Shown in pieces: positions 51,133 to 58,788 of a stretch of DNA of 64,000 bases (positions are counted from its first letter, which is position 1; the number at the start of each line of letters is the position of its first letter). The position numbers and the translations under genes were made by a program. The stretch lies in assembly GCA_038230415.1 (NCBI GenBank), contig JBBRNH010000006.1, forward strand, positions 1 to 64,000, in the 5' to 3' direction. This stretch comes from JBBRNH01 sp038230415 (GTDB lineage Bacteria > Bacteroidota > Bacteroidia > Cytophagales > Spirosomataceae). The notes beneath the pieces were generated by a model. That model saw only the letters and a program-made list of their open reading frames with translations. It had not been told where the DNA came from and ran no database searches.

Positions 51133-51459
51133 TTAAATCGTTGGAGGATATAAGGTTATAAATTTAGTAATTTCCTCGTCAATGTCTCTTATCCAAATTG
51201 TTTTGACTTGTAGTAGGCGACCGTTCGGGCCAGTTAGCTGACCTGTAATGCTGAATGAAAAGCCGTATTCATGCTCTTTCTCAAAAACGGCTTCTTCATT
51301 TTCAACCAGCCATAGTAAGTCTTTTTCCAGAACCGGCCAGTTATCCGGGAGATAACCAGCCAGTTTCAGATAGTTTGATTTATCGTCTTTGGCTAAAGAG
51401 ATAAGCAGATAATGCGTCAGTTTACGCTCGGCGATGAAAAACGGGGGTAGCAACTTCAT
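51133..51459 (-). CDS. DUF6883 protein
   Basis: A 108-residue protein. The pattern AERKLTHYLL, SNYLKLAGY, WPVLEKDLLWL and GRLLQVKTIWI matches DUF6883, a family known from stand-alone pairs and from the C-termini of polymorphic toxins. Its ATG overlaps the gltB stop by one base (TAATG), giving direct translational coupling. DUF4926 follows three bases later. It could be a toxin component with DUF4926 as its partner; this is inferred from family and layout. Confidence 0.7.
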   Translation of the reverse strand: MKLLPPFFIAERKLTHYLLISLAKDDKSNYLKLAGYLPDNWPVLEKDLLWLVENEEAVFEKEHEYGFSFSITGQLTGPNGRLLQVKTIWIRDIDEEITKFITLYPPTI

Positions 51460-54400
51460 TACCGCACATCCACCACAATATCCTGATACACAACGCTTTT
51501 ATCGCGCAGTTGCTCCGAGAGCGTGATGCCCCGGCTGGCGAGGGCGTTGCGGAAATCGGTGGGCATGACCTTTACAAACTTACCAATCTGCGCGTCCCAA
51601 TCCTGAATCAGGGCCAGGGCCACGTTGCTGGTCGTGTATTGGAAATGCTTCTCCACGTACTCCCGAACAATGGCAACGTCTTCGTCGGTCAGCGATTCTA
51701 AAACGACCATTTCGCGGTTGACGTTGGCGGCAAATGTCCCAGCCTGGTCATACACGTAAGCCACCCCGCCCGACATTCCGGCGGCAAAGTTGCGGCCCGT
51801 TGCGCCCAAAATCAGGGCCAGGCCGCCGGTCATGTATTCGAGTCCGTGATCGCCAACGCCCTCCACCACCACTTTTGCGCCGGAGTTTCGCACGGCAAAC
51901 CGCTCACCGGCCATGCCCCGGATGAAGGCTTCGCCGGCGGTGGCTCCGTAGAACGAGACGTTACCCACGATGCTGTTTTGTTCCGGTACGAATGTCGTCA
52001 CGCGGTCAGGATAGACAATCAATTGCGCCCCGCAGAGACCCTTGCCAAAATAGTCGTTGGCATCGCCTTCGAGTTCGAGTTTCAGGCCGCCCGTAGCGAA
52101 TGCGCCGAAACTCTGCCCCGCCGTGCCGCGCATCTTGACGTGAATGGTGGCTTCGGGCAGACCCGGGCCACCGTATAGTTTCGAGACTTCATTGGAGAGC
52201 ATTGTGCCAATGGCGCGGTTGAGGTTGTTCACCACAAATTCGCCATAAACCGGCTCTGCGTCGTTTAATGCGGGTTTTGCCAGTTCAATCAGTTGGCGGT
52301 CAAGCACGGTGGCAATGCCGTGATCCTGCTCTTCCTGCTTGTACAGTGCTACGTCTAACGCCGATGGCTGGCGGTAAGTCAGGGCCGAAAGATCGAGTTT
52401 CTGGTATTTCCAGTGTGGTAAGTCCTCGCGCTGTTCAAGCATCTGGGCCTGACCAACCATTTCGTTTATCGTGCGGAAACCGAGTTCGGCCATGATTTCG
52501 CGGAGTTCGGTTGCCATAAACGTAAACATCGCCACCACGTGTTCGGGTTTGCCGGTAAACATGGCGCGGAGTTCTTTGTTGGTGGTGGCAACGCCAACGG
52601 GGCAGGTATTGAGGTGGCATTTCCGCATCATAATGCAGCCAGCCGCCACGAGTGCCGCCGTTGCCACACCAAATTCTTCGGCACCAAGCAGGGCGGCAAT
52701 CGCCAGGTCGCGCCCGGTTCGCATCTGCCCGTCGGCCTGAATCGTGACGCGGCCCCGCAGTTTGTTTTTCACGAGCGTTTGGTGGGTTTCGGCCAGGCCG
52801 AGTTCCCAGGGCAGGCCCGCGTGCCGGATGCTGCTCAACGGCGAGGCTCCCGTGCCGCCGTCGTAACCTGAAATCAAAATATGGTCGGCGTGGGCTTTGG
52901 CAACGCCCGTTGCCACCGTGCCAACGCCCGCTTCGGAGACGAGTTTGACCGAAATCCGGGCGGCCCGGTTCGCGTTTTTCAGGTCGAAAATCAACTGCGC
53001 CAGGTCTTCAATCGAGTAAATATCGTGGTGGGGCGGGGGCGAAATCAGGCCTACGCCGGGTGTTGAGTGCCGGGTGCGGCCAATCCAATCGTCCACTTTA
53101 TGGCCGGGCAGTTGGCCGCCTTCGCCGGGTTTGGCTCCCTGCGCCATCTTTATTTGCAGCTCGCGGGCGTTGGTGAGGTAATAACTCGTGACCCCAAACC
53201 GCCCCGATGCCACCTGTTTGATGGCCGAGTTCATGCTGTCGCCGTTGGCAAGCGGGTTAAAGCGTTGCTCGTCTTCGCCCCCTTCGCCGGAGTTGCTCTT
53301 GCCGCCAATCCGGTTCATGGCAATCGCCAGCGTGGTGTGCGCTTCCCATGAAATTGACCCGAACGACATGGCCCCGGTAGCAAAGCGTTTGAAAATGGCT
53401 TCAATCGGCTCGACCTCCCCGATTGGCACGGGCGTTGCCTTCTTGAATTTCAACAATCCCCGCAGCGTGATAGCGTGTTTCTGCTGATCGTCAATGAGTT
53501 GACTGTATTTTTTGTAGAGTTTATAATCGTTTCGCTTTGTGGATTCCTGCAACAGGTGAATCGTATCGGGGTTGAAAATGTGCTTTTCGCCCCGTTGTTT
53601 CCACTGGTAAATGCCGCCCACTTCGAGCCGTTGCGCCGATTGGATCTGCACATCGGGGTAGGCCGTGCGGTGCCGAACCAGAATCTCGCGGGCCAGTTCG
53701 TCGAGGCCCATGCCTTCGATGCGCGAGACGGTTCCGGTAAAATAGCGGTCCACGACGGCTTTATTCAGGCCCAAACACTCGAAAATCATGGCCCCCTGAT
53801 ACGATTGCAGGGTCGAGATACCCATCTTCGAGAAGATTTTGAGCAGTTCGCCATTTACGGCCTTGACGTAGTTTTTATATAATTTCCCCGTCTCATAATC
53901 CACGCCGAGCAACTTCTTATCCTGCATACTGGCGATGGTCTCGAAGGCCATGTAGGGGTTCACGCCCGACGCGCCGTAGCCGATGAGCGTGGCTACGTGG
54001 TGGGTCTCCCAAACGTCGCCCGCTTCGACCAAAATCCCGACTTTGCCGCGTAACCCCTTGCGAATCAGGTGATGATGCACCGCCGACGTTGCCAGCAGCG
54101 ACGGAACGGGGGCGTGGTCAGAGTCAATGGCGCGGTCAGAGAGAATGATAATCTCGAATCCGTCTTCGATAGCATCTTCGGCGTAGCGGCAAATCCGTTC
54201 CAACGCCCGTTCGAGACCGTTGCCGCCCTGTTCGGCAAAAAAATAGGTGTTGACGGTCTTGGCCTGGAAGTGTTTCCGGTCAATAAACCGCAGTTTGTCA
54301 AACTCGTCCGTCGTTAAAACCGGCTGATCGAGTTCAACCTGTTTGCAATGCTCCGGCGATTCGCTGAGGAGGTTATAGGTGGCCCCGACAAACGAGATGA

Positions 54401-56078
54401 GCGACATAATGCTCCGCTCCCGGATCGAGTCAATCGGCGGGTTGGTGACCTGGGCAAAGAGTTGCTTGAAATAATTAGCGAGGTGCTGGCTTTGCTCCGA
54501 CAGCACGGCGAGTGGCACGTCGGTTCCCATCGAGCCGAGGGCTTCTTTACCCGTTTCGACCATCGGGGCCAGAATCATCCGTAGGTCTTCGCTCGTGAAT
54601 CCAAACGCTTTCTGGCGTTTGAGCAACTCAGTTTCTGAATAATGGCTGTATTTCCGGGCCGGCGATGAGAGGTCAGAAATTCTAATTTTGTTTTTGTCGA
54701 GCCATTGCTGATACGGCTGCCGGGTGCAGATGTCGGCCTTAAGTTCTTCGTCGGCAATAATCCGGCCCTGCTCCATGTCCACCACAAACATTTTGCCTGG
54801 CTGCAATCGGCCTTTGCTCACCACTTTGCTCTGGTCAATATCCAGCACACCGGCTTCGGAAGCCATAATCACCACATCGTCGTCGGTGACCCAAAACCGG
54901 GAGGGGCGCAGGCCATTTCGGTCAAGCGTGGCCCCCACAATGCGGCCATCGGTAAACGAAATCGCTGCCGGACCGTCCCAGGGTTCAATCAGGGCCGCGT
55001 GGTATTCATAAAACGCCTTGCGGTCGGCATCCATCGCCGTGTTGCCATCCCAGGCTTCGGGAATCAGCATCATCATCACGTGCGGCAACGACCGGCCACT
55101 CATTACCAGCAATTCAATAGCATTGTCGAGGTTAGCCGAATCAGACTGTTTATGGTCGCAAACCGGGTAGAGCATGTCCATTTCCTCGCGGGTGAACTCG
55201 TCAGATTCGAGCAGGCTTTCGGCGGCTTTTATCCAGTTTACGTTGCCCTTCACGGTGTTGATTTCGCCGTTGTGGGCGATATACCGAAACGGCTGCGAGA
55301 GTTTCCACGACGGAAACGTGTTGGTCGAAAACCGCGAATGAACCACGCCGAGGGCCGATACCACGTCTTCGTCGCGCAGGTCGGGGTAGTAATCAGAGAG
55401 TTGCGCGGTGGTTAGCTGCCCTTTGTAGGAAATGGTTCGGCACGAGAGCGACGCAAAATAAAATCCGTTGTCAATCCCGGCAACGGCTTCGTTAATCATC
55501 CGCGTGGCGTAGTTGCGGAGAATGTAGAGTTTGCGTTCGAGTTCGTCGGCATCCATCAGCGCGTCGTCACGTCCTATAAATACCTGTTCAACAATGGGTT
55601 CGGCCACGAGCGAGCCTTCGCCGAGGGATTGGTTTTGGGTTGGCACCACGCGGTAGCCGAGCAGGCAAAGACCGAGTTTTTTGATTTTCCGGTTCAGGAT
55701 GTCGCGGGCTTCGTCGCGCTGCCGTTCGTCGGCGGGGAAAAACGCCATGCCCACGCCGTATTCGCCAACTGGCGGCAGGTGAAAACCGAGGTGGCGGCAC
55801 TCGTCCACTAAAAATTCGTGGGGCAGTTGAATCAGCAGCCCGGCCCCGTCGCCGGTGTTGGGGTCGCAGCCGCAGGCGCCCCGGTGGTCCATCCGTTCGA
55901 GCATCGAGATTGCATCGGCCACAATTTTGTGCGACTTGCGGCCCTTGATATGCGCCACGAAGCCAATACCGCAGGCATCGTGTTCAAACTCAGCACGGTA
56001 CAAACCGGGCTGTGAATCAGCCGGTGATTCGGTTGTGGGCATGGGTTGAGGGGCAAGTGAGCGGGGCTGCTTGGTCAT
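51459..56078 (-). CDS. gltB: Glutamate synthase large subunit
   Basis: A 1539-residue enzyme that makes two glutamates from glutamine and 2-oxoglutarate. A short propeptide (35 residues) precedes the N-terminal nucleophile Cys36 (HDACGIGFVAH) of the glutamine amidotransferase domain. The central domain, the FMN-binding synthase barrel (KPGEGGQLPGHKVD and SGYDGGTGASP) and a 3Fe-4S Cys motif (CIMMRKCHLNTCPVGVA) follow. The C-terminal GXGXG beta-helix has GGLALILG and AAGMSGGVAYVYD. The length is typical. Its stop overlaps the start of the DUF6883 gene, so gltD is separated from gltB by a two-gene insert. Confidence 0.97.
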   Translation of the reverse strand: MTKQPRSLAPQPMPTTESPADSQPGLYRAEFEHDACGIGFVAHIKGRKSHKIVADAISMLERMDHRGACGCDPNTGDGAGLLIQLPHEFLVDECRHLGFHLPPVGEYGVGMAFFPADERQRDEARDILNRKIKKLGLCLLGYRVVPTQNQSLGEGSLVAEPIVEQVFIGRDDALMDADELERKLYILRNYATRMINEAVAGIDNGFYFASLSCRTISYKGQLTTAQLSDYYPDLRDEDVVSALGVVHSRFSTNTFPSWKLSQPFRYIAHNGEINTVKGNVNWIKAAESLLESDEFTREEMDMLYPVCDHKQSDSANLDNAIELLVMSGRSLPHVMMMLIPEAWDGNTAMDADRKAFYEYHAALIEPWDGPAAISFTDGRIVGATLDRNGLRPSRFWVTDDDVVIMASEAGVLDIDQSKVVSKGRLQPGKMFVVDMEQGRIIADEELKADICTRQPYQQWLDKNKIRISDLSSPARKYSHYSETELLKRQKAFGFTSEDLRMILAPMVETGKEALGSMGTDVPLAVLSEQSQHLANYFKQLFAQVTNPPIDSIRERSIMSLISFVGATYNLLSESPEHCKQVELDQPVLTTDEFDKLRFIDRKHFQAKTVNTYFFAEQGGNGLERALERICRYAEDAIEDGFEIIILSDRAIDSDHAPVPSLLATSAVHHHLIRKGLRGKVGILVEAGDVWETHHVATLIGYGASGVNPYMAFETIASMQDKKLLGVDYETGKLYKNYVKAVNGELLKIFSKMGISTLQSYQGAMIFECLGLNKAVVDRYFTGTVSRIEGMGLDELAREILVRHRTAYPDVQIQSAQRLEVGGIYQWKQRGEKHIFNPDTIHLLQESTKRNDYKLYKKYSQLIDDQQKHAITLRGLLKFKKATPVPIGEVEPIEAIFKRFATGAMSFGSISWEAHTTLAIAMNRIGGKSNSGEGGEDEQRFNPLANGDSMNSAIKQVASGRFGVTSYYLTNARELQIKMAQGAKPGEGGQLPGHKVDDWIGRTRHSTPGVGLISPPPHHDIYSIEDLAQLIFDLKNANRAARISVKLVSEAGVGTVATGVAKAHADHILISGYDGGTGASPLSSIRHAGLPWELGLAETHQTLVKNKLRGRVTIQADGQMRTGRDLAIAALLGAEEFGVATAALVAAGCIMMRKCHLNTCPVGVATTNKELRAMFTGKPEHVVAMFTFMATELREIMAELGFRTINEMVGQAQMLEQREDLPHWKYQKLDLSALTYRQPSALDVALYKQEEQDHGIATVLDRQLIELAKPALNDAEPVYGEFVVNNLNRAIGTMLSNEVSKLYGGPGLPEATIHVKMRGTAGQSFGAFATGGLKLELEGDANDYFGKGLCGAQLIVYPDRVTTFVPEQNSIVGNVSFYGATAGEAFIRGMAGERFAVRNSGAKVVVEGVGDHGLEYMTGGLALILGATGRNFAAGMSGGVAYVYDQAGTFAANVNREMVVLESLTDEDVAIVREYVEKHFQYTTSNVALALIQDWDAQIGKFVKVMPTDFRNALASRGITLSEQLRDKSVVYQDIVVDVR

Positions 56079-56389
56079 GGTCGTAAACGATTCGGTCAGG
56101 CGATATGCTGGTCTATAATTTCAAAAACTGCTGTTTGGTTCGCCACCGGACGGGTGCGTAAACGGGCTGTGATAGCCACCCGAAACGGGTATTTTGGGAT
56201 GAAGCCTTGCAAGATACGCTAAAACTTATTTGGTCAAAGCGGCATTTGGCCGAATATCATTTGCTTCGGTCTGTTTTGTGAGATTGATACTAAATTTTCT
56301 GGTTTTTTGTCAATTTTTGAAAAGTGGGGCAATAAACCGCTATTAAGACCAACGCCATTATCTTTGTTAAAACCAATCACGCCAATGCT
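56079..56389. other. Divergent intergenic region between gltB and an outer-membrane protein gene
   Basis: This is 311 bases without a gene. It must contain the gltB promoter on the minus strand; I could not pick out a convincing TAnnTTTG for it. On the plus strand, TATCTTTG at 56359-56366 lies 24 bases before the next ATG. No strong hairpin or repeat is seen. Confidence 0.6.
56359..56366 (+). promoter_or_regulatory. -7 element for the 56390 gene
   Basis: TATCTTTG matches TAnnTTTG and leaves a leader of about 20 bases. No -33 TTG is found at the expected spacing, so it may need an activator. Confidence 0.45.
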
Positions 56390-56995
56390 ATGAAGAAGGT
56401 CTTGATTTTGTCATTCCTGCTTATCATTATTTCTCAAATTGCAACGGCCCAATCAGGTAGCCGGATTACGGCTAATCCCGATGCAGACACGGTTGCCCGC
56501 GTAAACAAGCCACTATCGCTGCTGAACACCAGTATCTGGCGGCTACGGGCATTGGGCATCGGTATTGAACATGAGCGGATGATTGGCCGGAAAACGTCGT
56601 TCGTGGCAGCTGCCAAATTAAGCAGTTTCCACAGTTCCCGGCTCGTCGGTTTCCCGCCCAGCTTAGTGGTTGGCTACACCGTTAATCCATCGGTGTCGGT
56701 GGCGGGCCGCTACTACTACAACCTGGAAAAGCGGGCAGAAACCGGAAAATTTGTCCGGCATAACTCCGGTAATTATCTGATGGCCCGGGCCGTCTATATT
56801 TTTCCCTACATCTCAGAAAGTGACCGCGATGTGACTGATCTACTGCCCGGTAGCCGGGCTGGTGTAGAACTGTTTTGGGGCTTTCAACGAACCTACCGCG
56901 ACGGTTTTTACCTGAATCTGGCACTTGGTGGCGGGTTGGCTACTTACTATTCTGGTTTCAGGAGCCAGTTTACGCTGGGGTATGTTTTGCCTTAG
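56390..56995 (+). CDS. Predicted outer-membrane protein, paralogue of the 61074 gene
   Basis: A 201-residue protein with a signal peptide ending IATAQ. Amphipathic strands follow (VSVAGRYYYNLEKR, GNYLMARAVYIFPY, LFWGFQRTYRDGFYLNLALGGG). The blocks GRYYYN, NSGNYL, WGFQRTYR and FYLNL recur in the 193-residue protein at 61074-61655, so the two are clearly paralogues. The function is unknown; a small barrel or surface-exposed strand protein is likely. It is divergent from gltB. Confidence 0.75.
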   Translation: MKKVLILSFLLIIISQIATAQSGSRITANPDADTVARVNKPLSLLNTSIWRLRALGIGIEHERMIGRKTSFVAAAKLSSFHSSRLVGFPPSLVVGYTVNPSVSVAGRYYYNLEKRAETGKFVRHNSGNYLMARAVYIFPYISESDRDVTDLLPGSRAGVELFWGFQRTYRDGFYLNLALGGGLATYYSGFRSQFTLGYVLP

Positions 56996-57022
56996 TTGTG
57001 GCTCTTTTAGCCGTAATTCACT

Positions 57023-58000
57023 TCACCCCCCAAACGATACGCCAATCCTGATGCCACCCCAACGGTGCGGTCGGCCAGTCTCAAATTCTCTTGTTAGTAA
57101 CGACTGGTAATATTCGAGATACAGGTTTCTGTATTTCAGCACGGCCCCGAAATTAGCCTGAAACGTAGCCCGCTTCACTTGATTAGCTGGAATCGTGTAG
57201 GGACTATCGCGGTTAAACAAGCCGCCCTGCAACGTGGCATCGTAACCAACCACGCTCACCAACGGCTGGGCGTACCCGTATAATTGCAAGCCCGAACGCG
57301 CAATGCCGGGGCTATTGCCAAACGGCGAATTGAACCGGCCCGCCATCACCACAAACCCCGCTTGCGCCCGGTTCACAAACGTGCCTGCCTGAACCTGCCC
57401 GTTGGCACTGACCGAGAGCGCGTTGCGGTAGGCATACAATTGTTTCTCGACCGTGAGGGCATAATTCACAATCACGTCGTTCCGAATCTGGTGCTGCCAG
57501 CCCTGGGGCGTAATGCCGTTGATGGCCCGGTGAATGGCCGTTTGCATCTCGCCCCCGAACGCCACCGGCCCCACCATGCCCGTACTCAGCACCGACGATA
57601 CCCGAATCCGACGCACGGTATCGGCAGACATACTGAACGTTTTGAGCAGAATGGCCCCGGCAAACGGACGGTCGCCAACCAAAATAGCATCGCTCTGGAT
57701 GGTGGTAGGCGTGAAACCGAAATGCTCAAAGGCTAAGCCGTATTTGGCCGTGTTGCGGTTGGTGGTAATGAGCAACGCCGTGAGCGGGTTTTTGCGGAGG
57801 GCCGGGTGAACAAATTCAAAATTGTAGCCCTGCGTGTAGTACAGGTCGGAGGCCGTAAAATAGTCGTTGTCGTAGTGCAGCCGGGCGTATTGGGCCTGGT
57901 CTATCTGCCGAAACGAGGCTGTGTTATCTATCCGTTGGGCCATTCCCAGAATGGGGAGGAGACACCACAGAACGGCGAAAAATGCGTTGAATCGTTGCAT
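57023..58000 (-). CDS. LpxR-like lipid A deacylase
   Basis: A 325-residue outer-membrane barrel with a signal peptide ending GMAQ. The family signature is seen in LHYDNDYFTASDLYYTQGYNF (the Asn-Asp and Tyr-Thr-Gly-like positions that bind Ca2+ and catalyse). The barrel strands include YGLAFEHFGFTP, GGEMQTAIHRAING and the terminal GIRIGVSFGG. LpxR removes the 3'-linked acyl chains of lipid A, altering surface charge and immune recognition. The catalytic His in GEMQTAIHRAI is present. It is convergent with the 56390 gene (27 bases). Confidence 0.85.
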   Translation of the reverse strand: MQRFNAFFAVLWCLLPILGMAQRIDNTASFRQIDQAQYARLHYDNDYFTASDLYYTQGYNFEFVHPALRKNPLTALLITTNRNTAKYGLAFEHFGFTPTTIQSDAILVGDRPFAGAILLKTFSMSADTVRRIRVSSVLSTGMVGPVAFGGEMQTAIHRAINGITPQGWQHQIRNDVIVNYALTVEKQLYAYRNALSVSANGQVQAGTFVNRAQAGFVVMAGRFNSPFGNSPGIARSGLQLYGYAQPLVSVVGYDATLQGGLFNRDSPYTIPANQVKRATFQANFGAVLKYRNLYLEYYQSLLTREFETGRPHRWGGIRIGVSFGG

Positions 58001-58058
58001 GAAACTATGTACGGGTATGGGCGCGGCAACGGATTGGTTTGTATTGGCTTCGGGCGGT

Positions 58059-58066
58059 TATCTTTG
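58059..58066 (+). promoter_or_regulatory. -7 element of the toxin-antitoxin operon
   Basis: TATCTTTG, 22 bases before the antitoxin ATG. Candidate -33 elements TTG (58034-58036) or TTTG (58038-58041) are at slightly off spacing (22 or 17 bases). Confidence 0.45.
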
Positions 58067-58088
58067 TAGAAATCAACTACACAACGCC

Positions 58089-58346
58089 ATGACTTATACC
58101 GTTGAAATTCAAAAAGACTACGCCCTGCGGATTCTCGAAGATTTGCAGCTATTGAACGCCATTCGGTTTCAGGAAACAGAAGCCGATACCGAAGCGGAAG
58201 ATACGTCAGAATTAGAAGACGAAGAGCCGGAACAAACCAAAGAGCAGCTTCTGGCAAAAGTCGCCAACGCCCTCAACGACGTGAAACTATACCGGCAGGG
58301 GAAACTTAAACTTCGCACCTTAGACGAGTTTCTCAATGAGTTATAA
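58089..58346 (+). CDS. Antitoxin-like partner of a RelE/ParE toxin
   Basis: An 85-residue acidic protein. A short strand (YTVEIQKDYA) is followed by a helix, a very acidic linker (ETEADTEAEDTSELEDEEPEQ), a helix and a C-terminal helix (LYRQGKLKLRTLDEFLNEL) suited to wrapping a toxin. The start beginning MTYTVEI fits the promoter spacing; longer upstream frames have no such context. Its end overlaps the toxin start by 11 bases. No DNA-binding fold is obvious. Confidence 0.8.
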   Translation: MTYTVEIQKDYALRILEDLQLLNAIRFQETEADTEAEDTSELEDEEPEQTKEQLLAKVANALNDVKLYRQGKLKLRTLDEFLNEL

Positions 58347-58683
58347 GATTATCCCCTCGCCTGATTTTGAACGTGATGCCAAACCACTTCTCAAAAAGTA
58401 TGCGTCGCTAAAAGATGAACTGAGTGCGTTAGGGAAATCACTTGCCGCAAACCCACAGCAGGGAACCAGTCTCGGCAAAAATTGCTACAAAATTCGGTTG
58501 GGTATCAAGAGTAAGGGAAAAGGCAAATCGGGCGGGGCCAGAATTGTTAGTTACGTCGTGACCGATGATGAACAGGTTATCCTGCTCACGATTTATGACA
58601 AAAGCCAAAAAGCCGACCTCGAACCCGGCGAATTGGATACGTTGCTGGCCGGATTGGATACCCAGGATGCGAAGGACAAATAA
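58336..58683 (+). CDS. RelE/ParE-family toxin
   Basis: A 115-residue toxin of the RelE/ParE superfamily. It has the two N-terminal helices (FERDAKPLLKKYASLKDELSAL), the strand-helix core (KIRLGIKSKGKGKSGGARIVSYVVTD) and the C-terminal ILLTIYDKSQ strand. Conserved basic residues Lys and Arg lie around the core, as in mRNA interferases of the family. It overlaps the antitoxin gene by 11 bases. The target (ribosome-bound mRNA or gyrase) cannot be decided from sequence. Confidence 0.85.
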   Translation: MSYKIIPSPDFERDAKPLLKKYASLKDELSALGKSLAANPQQGTSLGKNCYKIRLGIKSKGKGKSGGARIVSYVVTDDEQVILLTIYDKSQKADLEPGELDTLLAGLDTQDAKDK

Positions 58684-58788
58684 GCCTGTGTTACGGCCAT
58701 TATTGCCTTTACGGTAAATCGGCCCCTTTCCTGCTTTTTCAGCAGTAGCAATCCTGCTCAACAAATTTCGCGCATCGCGCCCATTTCA

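Noticed and set aside
57921..58088. A longer N-terminus for the antitoxin-like protein.
   Set aside because: It would read across the promoter and into the divergent LpxR gene; MTYTVEI at 58089 has a good -7 box and the expected size.
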